This document shows, piece by piece, positions 1 to 9,131 of a DNA stretch of 64,000 nucleotides; within the stretch, counting starts at the first letter, position 1, and the number at the start of each line of letters is the position of its first letter. A program made the position numbers and the translations under genes. Source of the stretch: Sulfurimonas sp. GTDB lineage: Bacteria; Campylobacterota; Campylobacteria; Campylobacterales; Sulfurimonadaceae. The notes below the pieces were generated by a model. The model saw only the letters and a list, made by a program, of their open reading frames with translations. It was not told where the DNA came from and did not search any database. The stretch lies in assembly GCA_011391635.1 (NCBI GenBank), contig JAABQD010000005.1, positions 1 through 64,000 of the forward strand. The letters run 5' to 3'.

Positions 1-1451
1 CACTGATTGAGTCTTGTGCCAAAGTCATCAAATGCGTTGTGAATGGACTCTTTGGCAAATAAATTTCGCCCTAAGCCCAAATCTGTTTGAATACCTACAA
101 GAGATAAAACAGTAGGTGCTTCATCAAAAGGCACTCCCATTTTTTCTATCTTTTTGTGTTCACTGCTATTGGAATCAAAGACAACAAAAAGATTTCTTCG
201 ATTTTCTACCTTTTCTAAGAACTTACTCGCTGTATTTCGCATCGCTAAATGGTCGGAAGTGACAACAATAATCGTATTGTTTGCATCTTGAGAGTTTTGG
301 ATTTTTTGAATAAATGTAGAAACTAATTTATCAGAACACTTCACAGTATTTAAAATCGAATTTTTGCCATCGCCATAGAGATATTTTGAGCAAGATTTGG
401 AGAGTTGTCCCTCTGGGTGGTGCGTATCAAGCGTATGCATGAAGAGTGCAAAAGGCTCTTTAGATGCACTCAATTTTTCATATTTCTCATACGCTAAATC
501 AAACATGGTGTCATCATACAAACCCCAGCCATTGACATACTTTTTATCACTCACTTTAGCAAGCAACTCTTCTCTTCCCTCTGCACTCTCAAAACCATGC
601 GTTTTATAAAATTTATCCATGCCAGAAAATTTGACACTCCCACCTTGAAGCATACTCAGATGGTAGTTCTCTTTTTTAAGTACATCGCCTATACAGACCG
701 CTTTTGGGTAGAATTTATCCACACCATCCATAGAATTGCCATCAGAAGTAGAAAAAAGAGGAATACCACACTGCGTAGAAACTGTCCCCGCAATCGTGTA
801 GTTTGTTCCCGTTGTTTGAGCGATATTTGTAAACTCAATGGCATTTTGGCTTTTGATAAGTTCACTCAAATGTGGCACAAGGTCTGGAAAAATTGTCGTG
901 TTAAAATAGGTAGTTTCAAGACTCTCCGTATAAATAAAGACAATATTTTTTTTCTTCTGCTCTTGTGTGAGAGCTGTGTTTTTTGGAGTTTTATAATACT
1001 CATAAAAATCATTCGCCTGTTCAAGCGTCATAGATTGGTAAATATTTTTCAAATCATGGAGTGTCGGATGCACCAAAAATGCCAAAACTAAAAAACCATT
1101 ATGCAAAAATGCTTTTATCTTCTTTGGACTCTCCTGTGCAACACTCCCCAGATGATGATAATAAAAATATGCCATCACAAAAAGAGCGATAAAACCACCA
1201 AATGAGGCTATTATGAGTAAAATATACTCTTCAAACCCAGCATTTCCAAGACCTAGATTGAGTGTAGCGATAACGGTTTCATTGATTCCGTTTCCTGTAA
1301 AATAGGTCGCTACAAAATAGGCTATTGTAAGCAAACCAAAGAGAATAAAAAAAGAAACATCCAAATAGATTCTTCCTTTTTTCTTTGATTTGTACTTCAT
1401 TGTTAGAATTGCAAAAAGAAAAAAGAGCGACGACAATAAAATCATATTCAT
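1..1451 (-). CDS. OpgB/MdoB-type phosphoglycerol transferase (partial, 3' end outside window)
   Basis: This minus-strand gene is not in the ORF track because it runs off the window start; I translated it by hand from ATG at 1451. The N-terminus has several hydrophobic segments (roughly residues 1-130). A sulfatase/alkaline-phosphatase-superfamily domain follows, with 'FIYTESLETTYFN' and 'TNYTIAGTVSTQCGIPLF', which closely resemble the active-site blocks of E. coli OpgB (phosphoglycerol transferase I). The family moves phosphoglycerol from phosphatidylglycerol to periplasmic glucans or other envelope glycans. Here the acceptor is unknown, and LtaS-like or phosphoethanolamine-transferase roles are alternatives. 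About 483 codons are visible. GGAG lies about 11 nt before the ATG. Confidence 0.85.
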   Translation of the reverse strand, partial: MNMILLSSLFFLFAILTMKYKSKKKGRIYLDVSFFILFGLLTIAYFVATYFTGNGINETVIATLNLGLGNAGFEEYILLIIASFGGFIALFVMAYFYYHHLGSVAQESPKKIKAFLHNGFLVLAFLVHPTLHDLKNIYQSMTLEQANDFYEYYKTPKNTALTQEQKKKNIVFIYTESLETTYFNTTIFPDLVPHLSELIKSQNAIEFTNIAQTTGTNYTIAGTVSTQCGIPLFSTSDGNSMDGVDKFYPKAVCIGDVLKKENYHLSMLQGGSVKFSGMDKFYKTHGFESAEGREELLAKVSDKKYVNGWGLYDDTMFDLAYEKYEKLSASKEPFALFMHTLDTHHPEGQLSKSCSKYLYGDGKNSILNTVKCSDKLVSTFIQKIQNSQDANNTIIVVTSDHLAMRNTASKFLEKVENRRNLFVVFDSNSSEHKKIEKMGVPFDEAPTVLSLVGIQTDLGLGRNLFAKESIHNAFDDFGTRLNQ

Positions 1452-1493
1452 AATAAAAAAAGCTCCAAAAAGTGTATTAAGTTTAGGGGTGCA

Positions 1494-1499
1494 ATTATA
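1494..1499 (-). promoter_or_regulatory. -10 box for the OpgB-like gene
   Basis: On the minus strand, CGCTATAATTGC places a perfect TATAAT 43 nt before the ATG at 1451. No good -35 is visible, as is common in Campylobacterota. Confidence 0.5.
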
Positions 1500-1514
1500 G
1501 CGGTTAAAACAAGA

Positions 1515-2765
1515 TTACGCTCTTGTTTGTCCGCTTCCGTAGATTTTATATTTGTAGGTTGTAAGCCCTTCGATTCCCATTGGTCCACGAGCGTGAAGTT
1601 TGTTCGTACTGATGCCTACTTCTGCCCCAAAACCAAACTCTCCACCGTCTGTAAATTGTGTGGAAGCATTGAGATAAACACATGCAGAATCGACACCGTT
1701 TAGAAACTCTTCGGCTGTTGTATAGTTTTCTGTGATGATAGCGTCAGAGTGTGCTGAACCATAAGTTTGGATATGCTCTAGTGCACCTTGGACATCTTTG
1801 ACTATTTTGATAGAAAGGATATTATCAAGATATTCTGTATGAAAATCTTCCTCAGTGGCATGTGGAACTTCTATAATTTTGGCTGTATTTTCACACCCTT
1901 TGAGTGTTGTTCCTTGAAGGTCATACTGCTTTTTTAAAAGAGGTAGAATCTCATTTGCGATACTTTCATGCACCAAAAGTGTCTCCATCGCACCACAAAT
2001 CCCTACTCTTCGACACTTCGCATTCACACATATGCTCAAAGCTTTTTGTATCTCCGCATCTTTGTCGATGAAAGTATGACAAAGCCCTTTATCGTGCTTA
2101 ACTACGCTCACGGTTGCATTCTCACTCACATAACGAATAAGCCCTTCCCCACCTCTTGGGATAATCAAATCTACATATTTATCCATTTTAATAAGCTTCG
2201 AAACACCCTCTCTTGAAGAGTCTGGAATGAGAGAAATCAAAGCTTTTGGCAGGTTGTTCTTCTCTAGTGTTGCTTGAAGTATTTGAGCAATTGAGCGATT
2301 AGAATTTTCCGCCTCTTTCCCACCTTTGAGGACACACACATTGGAGCTTTTAAAACACAGAGCTGCTGTGTCACTTGTCACATTTGGACGCGATTCGTAG
2401 ATGATACCGATGACCCCTATCGGGATGCTCACTTTTTCTATTTTGAGGTTTGTCTCCGTAACCCAGCCATCGAGAACACGCCCTACTGGCTCTTTGAGTG
2501 CGGCGATATCTTCGATAGCTTTTGCCATGCCCTCGATTCTTTTCTCATCCAAAAGGAGTCTATCTTTGAGTGCAGCTGAGAGATTGTTTTTATCCGCATC
2601 CGACATATCCTGAGCATTTGCTTCGATTAAATTCATCGTATTTGCACGAAGTGCGTTCGCCATATCTCTTAAAATTCTATTTTTCTCACGACCGCTTAGA
2701 GCTGATAATACGCGACTCGCAGATTTTGCTTCTTCTAAAAATTGTTCCACTGTTTTAGCCTTCAT
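1515..2765 (-). CDS. proA: Glutamate-5-semialdehyde dehydrogenase (gamma-glutamyl phosphate reductase)
   Basis: ProA reduces gamma-glutamyl phosphate to glutamate-5-semialdehyde with NADPH, the second step of proline synthesis in the cytosol. The 416-aa length is normal for the family. The signature IYESRPNVTSDTAALCFKS and the block VCVLKGGKEAENSN are clear. The catalytic Cys is most likely the one in GICGAMETLLV (about residue 255). The gene is divergent from proC, which catalyses the last step, across a 65-bp gap, so the two proline genes probably share a regulatory region. proB is not in the window. Confidence 0.95.
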   Translation of the reverse strand: MKAKTVEQFLEEAKSASRVLSALSGREKNRILRDMANALRANTMNLIEANAQDMSDADKNNLSAALKDRLLLDEKRIEGMAKAIEDIAALKEPVGRVLDGWVTETNLKIEKVSIPIGVIGIIYESRPNVTSDTAALCFKSSNVCVLKGGKEAENSNRSIAQILQATLEKNNLPKALISLIPDSSREGVSKLIKMDKYVDLIIPRGGEGLIRYVSENATVSVVKHDKGLCHTFIDKDAEIQKALSICVNAKCRRVGICGAMETLLVHESIANEILPLLKKQYDLQGTTLKGCENTAKIIEVPHATEEDFHTEYLDNILSIKIVKDVQGALEHIQTYGSAHSDAIITENYTTAEEFLNGVDSACVYLNASTQFTDGGEFGFGAEVGISTNKLHARGPMGIEGLTTYKYKIYGSGQTRA

Positions 2766-2800
2766 ATATGCCTAGGTAGGCAGATTGGTATCATAAATGC

Positions 2801-2806
2801 TATACT
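2801..2806 (+). promoter_or_regulatory. -10 box for proC in the proA-proC divergent region
   Basis: TGCTATACTACC gives TATACT 25 nt before the proC ATG. The whole divergent spacer is only 65 bp, so the proA promoter must overlap it. Confidence 0.4.
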
Positions 2807-2830
2807 ACCATAAAATCATTTGGGACGACT

Positions 2831-3589
2831 ATGAAAACTATCACTTTTATCGGAAATGGAAATATGGCACTGGGTATTGCGAAGGGCTTGAAGAGTAAGT
2901 ATAAAATAGAAGTCGTTGGCAGAGAGATGAAAAAGCTCGAACAATTTGAAAAAAGTATTGGTGTGAGTGTAGAAAAACATCTTTTGGACGGGTTTGATAT
3001 GACGGACAAAATGGTACTTTTATGCGTAAAACCTGCGAATGTTGCAGAAGTTTCACAAAAGATAAATGGCAAAGCAAAAGTTCTCTTTTCTGTTTTAGCG
3101 GGAACTTCACTTGAAAAACTTCGCACCCATTTCAATCCACATGCCGTTGTAAGAACAATGCCAAACTTAGCAGCGAGTATTGGCAAATCTATGACAACAC
3201 TCACAGGCGATGAAGCGTACAAAGATGAAGCAGAAAAACTCTTAGGTACTATTGGTGCAACGCTCTGGTTAGCAAGTGAGAAAGAGATAGATATCGCAAC
3301 AGCTTTAGCTGGAAGTGGACCAGCCTATTTAGCACTTATAGCTGAAGCATTTACAGATGGAGCAGTCAAACAAGGCTTAAAACGAGAGGATGCAATGAAG
3401 CTCATGCGAGGTTTATTTGATGGATTTGGCTCACTTATACAAGTGATACACCCTGCACTTCTCAAAGATGGTGTCATGAGTCCTGGAGGTACAACAGCTG
3501 CTGGATACAGTGCCTTGGAAGATGGTGGTGTACGAAGTGCGTGTATCAATGCAGTTGAAAAAGCGTACAAAAAAGCTACAGAGCTTTAA
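2831..3589 (+). CDS. proC: Pyrroline-5-carboxylate reductase
   Basis: ProC reduces pyrroline-5-carboxylate to proline with NAD(P)H. The N-terminal Rossmann motif is ITFIGNGNMALGIAKGL (GxGxMA, residues 4-20). The C-terminal family signature reads SPGGTTAAGYSALEDGG. At 252 aa it is slightly shorter than the 265-275 aa common in the family but has both ends. One copy of the TTCCACATGCCA-family word lies in frame as NPHAVVR (3137-3145). The gene ends just before an inverted pair of the same word. Confidence 0.95.
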   Translation: MKTITFIGNGNMALGIAKGLKSKYKIEVVGREMKKLEQFEKSIGVSVEKHLLDGFDMTDKMVLLCVKPANVAEVSQKINGKAKVLFSVLAGTSLEKLRTHFNPHAVVRTMPNLAASIGKSMTTLTGDEAYKDEAEKLLGTIGATLWLASEKEIDIATALAGSGPAYLALIAEAFTDGAVKQGLKREDAMKLMRGLFDGFGSLIQVIHPALLKDGVMSPGGTTAAGYSALEDGGVRSACINAVEKAYKKATEL

Positions 3590-3599
3590 CGCATAAATA

Positions 3600-3633
3600 T
3601 TTCCACATGCCAAAAGAAGTTGGCATGTGGAAA
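3600..3633. repeat. Inverted pair of the DUS-like motif, probable bidirectional terminator
   Basis: TTTCCACATGCCA (3600-3612) is followed after 8 nt by its perfect reverse complement (3621-3633), giving a 13-bp stem. It lies between the convergent stop codons of proC (3589) and thrC (3640). No strong U-tract follows on either strand. Position and shape match the paired DNA-uptake sequences that serve as terminators in Neisseria and Haemophilus; that role here is inferred. Confidence 0.75.
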
Positions 3634-3639
3634 TCTAAA

Positions 3640-5112
3640 CTATAAAAACTTCAATATCTCTTGTTCAATATTTTCTTTTTCTATAATTGTATCTTGTGCT
3701 ATTTTTTTAGAAAATAGCCCTTTAATCATTGCTGGAATCTCAAGCTTTGCAGTTTTTGAGATAGATTCAAGAGCTACACTGTCCTCAGCATCCACTTCGC
3801 CCGTAAGTGCATTTGCAATCACTGGAGAAAATTTTGTCCACTCAGCTGTTGAATAGACGATAGTTTTAATCGCAGGGTTTGAGCAAGTCTCAAATGCTTT
3901 AAAACATGTCGCAGTATGAGGATCCATCAAATAACCATCATTTTGGAATGTATCTTTGATATACTTTTTACCCTCATCCCCAGTACAAAAATCTGCATCA
4001 AAACACTCTCGAAGTGTTGCAAGTTCATCTTCACTCAATTCATACACATTTTTACTCTCTAAATCATCCATCAACTCTTTTGTTCTTTTATCTCCAAACA
4101 AATCATAAAGAACTCTCTCTACATTCGAAGATTTCAAGATATCCATCGCTGGAGAAGTCGTACAAATGACTTTTGAGTCTCTGAGGTCATATTTTCCTGT
4201 TTTGATGAGTTTTGTGAGAACATTGTTTTCATTGGAAGAGATGATGATTTTCTCTACAGGAAGTCCCATTTTCCATGCATAATAGCCACCAAGAGCATTA
4301 CCGAAATTTCCACTTGGAACATTTAGATACACTTTTTCGCCCATAGCAATTGCATTTTGACGCACTAGTTCTAAATAACTGTGAATATGATAGATAATTT
4401 GAAAAATAATGCGTCCAAAGTTTACAGAGTTTGCAGCAGAAAGAAGAACATTTTTCTCTTTTAATGCTTTGTTAAATTCAGGTGAAGCCAGAAGTCTTTT
4501 AAGAGCATTTTGTGCATCATCAAAAACACCGTTAATCCCGATAACTTTGAGGTTTGTTGCATCTTCTGTAACCATCTGAAGTCTTTGAACATCACTCGTT
4601 CCGCCATCAGGATAGAGACAAGCGACTCTAACATTTGCACGGTTTTTGAATGTTTCTAATGCTGCTGGACCTGTGTCTCCACTTGTAGCAGCTAAGATGA
4701 GATAGTTTTCGTTATTTTTTTGTGCTATTGAAGAGAGTACAACGCCAAAAGGTTGCAGTGCCATATCTTTAAATGCACGAGTTGGTCCATGATAGAGTTC
4801 ACTCACAAAGAGATTCTCTTTTACTTTAACAACAGGAACAGGATTTTTTGAATCATCAAAATTATCATAGAGTGCAAGAGCCTCTTCTATCACACTTTTG
4901 TCTATATCTATCTCAAATCTTGCCAACATGTCACTTGCCAACTCTTTATACGAAGAGTTCAGATGTTTAGTTAAAAACTCTTCGCCTAAATCTGGAAGTA
5001 TCTCAGGGACATAAAGACCGCCAAAAGAGGCAATCGGACTTAAAATAGCTTGTGAAAATGTTACACTCTTTGGTTTTGTTGCATCGCATCCGCGTGTTTG
5101 AATAAAGTTCAT
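3640..5112 (-). CDS. thrC: Threonine synthase
   Basis: This PLP enzyme converts O-phosphohomoserine to threonine. It is 490 aa, typical of the longer ThrC subfamily that begins with a FIQTRG-like segment. The PLP lysine is K115 in RAFKDMALQPFG. The phosphate-binding loop is NVPSGNFGNALGG, and ATSGDTGPAAL is also conserved. The gene stands alone, convergent with proC. Homoserine also feeds metX (36.0 kb), so both branches from homoserine are present in the window. Confidence 0.95.
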   Translation of the reverse strand: MNFIQTRGCDATKPKSVTFSQAILSPIASFGGLYVPEILPDLGEEFLTKHLNSSYKELASDMLARFEIDIDKSVIEEALALYDNFDDSKNPVPVVKVKENLFVSELYHGPTRAFKDMALQPFGVVLSSIAQKNNENYLILAATSGDTGPAALETFKNRANVRVACLYPDGGTSDVQRLQMVTEDATNLKVIGINGVFDDAQNALKRLLASPEFNKALKEKNVLLSAANSVNFGRIIFQIIYHIHSYLELVRQNAIAMGEKVYLNVPSGNFGNALGGYYAWKMGLPVEKIIISSNENNVLTKLIKTGKYDLRDSKVICTTSPAMDILKSSNVERVLYDLFGDKRTKELMDDLESKNVYELSEDELATLRECFDADFCTGDEGKKYIKDTFQNDGYLMDPHTATCFKAFETCSNPAIKTIVYSTAEWTKFSPVIANALTGEVDAEDSVALESISKTAKLEIPAMIKGLFSKKIAQDTIIEKENIEQEILKFL

Positions 5113-5174
5113 TAGTATGCTCTTTTTTAATTTTTTGAAATTGTAGCGAATTGTCTATAAAACTTATTTGAGAG

Positions 5175-5212
5175 TGGCATGTCCAAAATTAATTTTTGTA
5201 TTTCCACATGCC
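5175..5212. repeat. Imperfect inverted pair of the DUS-like motif between envC-like and thrC
   Basis: TGGCATGTCC (one mismatch to the core) at 5175-5184 faces an exact copy, TTTCCACATGCCA, at 5201-5213. An 8-bp stem (TGGCATGT/ACATGCCA) with a loop of about 21 nt can form. It sits after the stop of the minus-strand division operon and before thrC, so a weak terminator is plausible. Confidence 0.5.
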
Positions 5213-5224
5213 AGAAAGTAGAAC

Positions 5225-6499
5225 TTACTGAAAAAGTTCTACTGGATTGATATGATATGACTTTTGTGTCACTTCAAACACAAGTTCATCCGTAATACGC
5301 CCTATTGTAAACCCTTTTTTGACTTTTTGACCCTTTTCTATATTCGGTGCTATTTGTGCAAGATTTGCATAAATTGTATGCAGACCACCATCGTGTTCTA
5401 CAATGACGATATTATTTAAAACAGCTGTCTTATCTGCATAAATAATCTTACCATTGAGTACCGTTTTTACTTTTGCATTTTGCTCCGTTGATTTGAGGGA
5501 GATAGATTCATTAAAAATTTTCAGACCATAGACAGGGTCTGTGTACGCTCCATATTTTTTTGTAACGGTATAGGAATCAAGCGGTGCAATAGTTTTTTCA
5601 CCAGCATATTTTGCAGTTTTTGCCTCTTGAAAACTATCGCCTACTTTTTTTACAGAGGGGGCATCCTTACTTAAAACTATAGGTTTATTATCAAAAGCAA
5701 CTTTGATATCCTCTTTCTCTTGTGCTTCTTTAATCGCATCCAACTTGATGATATTTAATTTCTCAAGCGTCTTTTTAAGTTCATCTTGTTTACCAAGAAG
5801 CTCTTTTAACTCTTTTTTATACGCTTGTTCGTCAATCTCAAGCTTTTCTAACAACTTTTTATTAGCTGTATGAGCAGCCGCTATCTGTTTTCTTTTTGCA
5901 TCAATAGTCGCTATTTCAAGCTCTAAACCACTCGTTTGTTCCTTAAGTACCTCTATTACCTTCGAATTATCAAAAAAGTTTTGATTCAAATTGTTTACTT
6001 TATTTTTAGAGGCATTGAGCATTTTTTGAAGTACCTCAAACTCAATCAATGATTCAGCATCAACTGCGTACGCTTCTTCTACAATGAGAGAGAGTGAAAC
6101 ACTCTGTGCAATCACAAAAACCAACTCTTGTTCTATACTATCTTGCTCATTTTTCAACTTGCCGTTGTATGTTTTAAGTTCAGTGAGTTGTGTTTTAATA
6201 TTTTTATAATTTGCTTCTTTATCTTGAAACTCGAGCTGAACTTGTTTCAAACTCTCTTGCTGCTTGCTTATTTCCTCTTTTTGCTTGATGATTGCATCTG
6301 CATTCTCTTGCATTTTTTTATTCACATTTGTGTAATCTTTACTGTAAGAGTCTAGCTCATTACTTGTTGTATCAATTTTTTTATTGATTTCCTCTTTTTT
6401 GGGGACTTCAATTTTTTTAGGAGAATCAGCTTTTTTGCTCGAATCCTCTTTTGCATCTAAAATTATAAAAAAAAGACAAATTATAAATAAACGAATCAT
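5225..6499 (-). CDS. EnvC-like murein hydrolase activator (coiled coil plus degenerate LytM)
   Basis: A signal peptide (MIRLFIICLFFIILDA) is followed by a long Lys/Glu-rich coiled coil (about residues 25-270) and a C-terminal M23/LytM domain (about 300-424). The zinc ligands are missing: the usual HxxxD region reads IFNESISLKS and the HxH region reads LVFEVTQKSYHIN. A non-catalytic LytM is the hallmark of EnvC-type activators, which switch on amidases at the septum under FtsEX control. The start codon overlaps the ftsX stop (ATGA), and ftsE and ftsX are directly upstream, so this is the third gene of the FtsEX-EnvC unit. The amidase partner is not in the window. Confidence 0.85.
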   Translation of the reverse strand: MIRLFIICLFFIILDAKEDSSKKADSPKKIEVPKKEEINKKIDTTSNELDSYSKDYTNVNKKMQENADAIIKQKEEISKQQESLKQVQLEFQDKEANYKNIKTQLTELKTYNGKLKNEQDSIEQELVFVIAQSVSLSLIVEEAYAVDAESLIEFEVLQKMLNASKNKVNNLNQNFFDNSKVIEVLKEQTSGLELEIATIDAKRKQIAAAHTANKKLLEKLEIDEQAYKKELKELLGKQDELKKTLEKLNIIKLDAIKEAQEKEDIKVAFDNKPIVLSKDAPSVKKVGDSFQEAKTAKYAGEKTIAPLDSYTVTKKYGAYTDPVYGLKIFNESISLKSTEQNAKVKTVLNGKIIYADKTAVLNNIVIVEHDGGLHTIYANLAQIAPNIEKGQKVKKGFTIGRITDELVFEVTQKSYHINPVELFQ

Positions 6500-7308
6500 G
6501 CCTCTTCTTTATGCCCTAACACTATTAACATCGCCAATAAAACAGATAAAAAGATAGAGACACTAAAGAGAAGTATAAAGTCATCTATCTTGTTAAATAT
6601 TACGACACTAATGCCTATATTGCTAAATTGTTGTAAAACATACGGTTCCATTGAAATATAGGTAAAAACACCAAAAGCAATAAGACTAGCAATAAATGCA
6701 TCCACAATAGAGAGTCTAAATAAAACAGCAGAACGCAACCACATCGGAGCACCAAAAAGCCCCATAATACTCATTCTCTCACTATGTTTGAGTTGCCAAA
6801 TTCTTAACTCTTTAAAAATAAGCAATGAAGTCACGATAAATATAGTGATTGCAAATATTCCTATCATTCCTTTAAAAAGAAGCAGTAGCTTATAAATTTT
6901 GTCATGATTATGTGCAAAATCTTCTACTTTTGTGACGGAAGGATTTTGCAGGATACTTTTTGTCAACTCTTTTATCTCATCAGGCGAAGGATAAGTATTG
7001 AGTTGCAATTTATAAAATTTTGGAAGAGAAACTTTAAGGAGTTCTATATTTTTATTATTCATATTTGTATTTAGTCGCTTGATAACACTATCGGGAGTTA
7101 TTTCTGAAACACTGCTCACGAGTGGACTAAAATTCATACTTGTATTTGTATCAATACTCTTTTGACTCACCACAATAACAGAGTAACTATCTGTCAAACC
7201 TTGCTTATAAGCATTGATAGACCTATCCACGACAATAAAAACCTGCATAGAAAAAATAATACTAAAAAGGGCAATAATAAGAGAGAGATGATTTTTAATT
7301 GACTGCAT
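6496..7308 (-). CDS. ftsX: Cell division protein FtsX
   Basis: FtsX is the membrane half of the FtsEX mechanotransducer, which opens envelope amidases through EnvC during division. Four hydrophobic segments are visible: one near the N-terminus (LIIALFSIIFSMQVFIV), then a periplasmic loop of about 110 residues, then three near the C-terminus, giving the FtsX topology. I prefer the second ATG (7308, MQSIKNHLS), because GGGAG lies 5 nt before it; the track start is 7320. It overlaps ftsE by 14 nt and the EnvC-like gene by 4 nt. Confidence 0.88.
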   Translation of the reverse strand: MQSIKNHLSLIIALFSIIFSMQVFIVVDRSINAYKQGLTDSYSVIVVSQKSIDTNTSMNFSPLVSSVSEITPDSVIKRLNTNMNNKNIELLKVSLPKFYKLQLNTYPSPDEIKELTKSILQNPSVTKVEDFAHNHDKIYKLLLLFKGMIGIFAITIFIVTSLLIFKELRIWQLKHSERMSIMGLFGAPMWLRSAVLFRLSIVDAFIASLIAFGVFTYISMEPYVLQQFSNIGISVVIFNKIDDFILLFSVSIFLSVLLAMLIVLGHKEEA

Positions 7309-7966
7309 GAATTCTCCCATACTCTATATGAAAATGTTTAAACTCAACATTCATACTATCAGGAATATGGTGTGTAACGACAATAACTGTTGTCTTTAAC
7401 TGCGTATTTGCACCCTCTAAAAGATTCCAAATAAGTTGTGATGAATAATCATCAAGATTTCCTGTTGGCTCATCTGCTAAAATGAGAATAGGATTATGTG
7501 CCAAAGCTCTCGCCATTGCGACCCTTTGCTGTTCACCCCCACTCAGTTCAAGTGGGTATTTTCCAGCTTGATGCTTGAGTCGCACATGTTTTAATAGACT
7601 ATCTACTTGTTTTGTTGTTACGCTTTTTTCATATCCATTGATAATAAGTGGAAGCATTATATTTTTCTCAATCGTCCACTCTTTTACGAGTTTGTAATCT
7701 TGAAAAACTATGCCTATGTGCTTTCTTAAAAAATTAAGTTTTGAGTTAGAGACTTTTCTAAGCTCCACTCCACCGACAATCAAACTTCCATTTTTAGGTT
7801 TTAATGCCCCATAAAGTGATTTGAGAAGTGTTGATTTACCACTTCCACTCGCACCTGTAATAAAAACAAAACTGCCAGAATTTATAGAAAAACTCACCTG
7901 ATTGATAATCGCTTCATCATTAGAATACGATAAAGATAAATTATCAGCAATTATGACTTTATCCAT
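7295..7966 (-). CDS. ftsE: Cell division ATP-binding protein FtsE
   Basis: This is an ABC ATPase of the FtsE/LolD type. Walker A is GASGSGKST (residues 38-46), the signature is [15 protein letters not shown], and Walker B is [13 protein letters not shown]. The internal ATG at 7966 (MDKVIIADN) is favoured because GGAG sits 6 nt before it; the ORF track begins four codons earlier. The trmB end overlaps it. With FtsX and the EnvC-like protein it forms the septal hydrolase control module. Confidence 0.92.
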   Translation of the reverse strand: MDKVIIADNLSLSYSNDEAIINQVSFSINSGSFVFITGASGSGKSTLLKSLYGALKPKNGSLIVGGVELRKVSNSKLNFLRKHIGIVFQDYKLVKEWTIEKNIMLPLIINGYEKSVTTKQVDSLLKHVRLKHQAGKYPLELSGGEQQRVAMARALAHNPILILADEPTGNLDDYSSQLIWNLLEGANTQLKTTVIVVTHHIPDSMNVEFKHFHIEYGRIHAVN

Positions 7967-9131
7967 GCAATACTCCATCTAAAATTTTATGCGACTCTAA
8001 ATTAGCTCTCGATTTCAACGGCAAATAAGGGTAGTATGATACTTTGTTTTTGTCAATGACCACATAAAGATGCTCTGGTCGATCGTAACTTCCCATTGAA
8101 ATTCTTGCCATAACTCCATTTTGTGTTGTATAAACTCTCTCAAAATGTAAAAAACCTGCATCAAATCTTTTGGTTACACCATGAAGTTCAAGTATCTTGG
8201 CATGTGGAAGTGTTGCAGGAGCAAAATCAAAACTGCCTTCAACGATGAGAGGAGCAGACTCCTCTTCATTAATCATCGTAACATCATAAATGTTTTTTTC
8301 CATCTTTTTCCATCGGTCTTCATACTTACTGCTGATGGCGATATCTCTATTTTTATTGATATGAAGCACTGTTTTATGAAAAGCGATAAAAGTTTCATAC
8401 GAATAAGCATAATAATTTTCACTATCTGTACGAAGTTCAAGTGTTCCACCTACTTTTAAAACTCTTCTTGCTTCTTCAATAAAGGAGGTAGAGATAACTC
8501 TGCGATGTGGTTTTTTATCCCAAGGAACAGGAAAATGAACATAGATTTTTCCAACAATATTCGATGGAACAAGCTCCATGAAAAGTCTTGCATCATAATC
8601 AAGTACAAGTAAATTATCAAGTTTTTGGATATTGACTTGCTTAAGCACCTGTTCTATCGAAGGTCTATGAATCTCAATCCCAATAAATAAAATATCTGGA
8701 TTTTGTGCTGCTTGATGGAGGATATGTCGCCCTGAACCAAATCCCACCTCTATACGCACTTCTCTGTCTTGTGGAAAATTTGAAGCAAAAAATTCTATAC
8801 TTTTAAGAAAATCCACCTCTTCTAAATGCATATTTTTTGCATTTGTTGGAACATTTGAAGAGAGAATTTTCAATCCCGCTACCTTGGCATAACACATCAA
8901 TGCCTTATGCACATTAAAGATAGAAGCCGGTCTTGTCAGCTTATCTGATTTGAGTAGGTTTTTGTTCTCCTCTTCTTTGACAAGTAAAAAGAACTCATCT
9001 TCATCAACTTTAACACCAATAAGTTTTTCATCACTATGGTTTGCATTTTTTGCTATAAAATCAAATGTCACACCATCTTCGGCATGTGGAAACTCTATCT
9101 CTTTAAACTCTTCTATATGTAAATGTGGCAT
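7959..9131 (-). CDS. trmB: tRNA (guanine-N7-)-methyltransferase, long form
   Basis: TrmB methylates G46 of tRNAs using SAM. The SAM motif reads [14 protein letters not shown] (about residues 127-140), and the RNA-facing block is [17 protein letters not shown] (HFPdPW-type). At 390 aa it is far longer than E. coli TrmB (239 aa). The extra N-terminal region of about 110 residues and the C-terminal extension are the form I associate with Campylobacterota. Two DUS-like words are read as FPHAED and LPHAKI. The start overlaps the stop of the upstream lipoprotein gene (TTTAATG). Confidence 0.9.
   Translation of the reverse strand: MPHLHIEEFKEIEFPHAEDGVTFDFIAKNANHSDEKLIGVKVDEDEFFLLVKEEENKNLLKSDKLTRPASIFNVHKALMCYAKVAGLKILSSNVPTNAKNMHLEEVDFLKSIEFFASNFPQDREVRIEVGFGSGRHILHQAAQNPDILFIGIEIHRPSIEQVLKQVNIQKLDNLLVLDYDARLFMELVPSNIVGKIYVHFPVPWDKKPHRRVISTSFIEEARRVLKVGGTLELRTDSENYYAYSYETFIAFHKTVLHINKNRDIAISSKYEDRWKKMEKNIYDVTMINEEESAPLIVEGSFDFAPATLPHAKILELHGVTKRFDAGFLHFERVYTTQNGVMARISMGSYDRPEHLYVVIDKNKVSYYPYLPLKSRANLESHKILDGVLHG

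Noticed and set aside
397-1091. Two plus-strand ORFs (70 and 164 aa)
   Set aside because: They lie on the strand opposite the OpgB-like gene, which reads continuously from 1451 off the window start with clear family motifs. The plus-strand proteins are shadows.
5225-6499. Calling the LytM protein an active M23 endopeptidase
   Set aside because: The zinc-binding His/Asp positions are replaced, and its operon context with ftsE-ftsX fits a non-catalytic EnvC-type activator.
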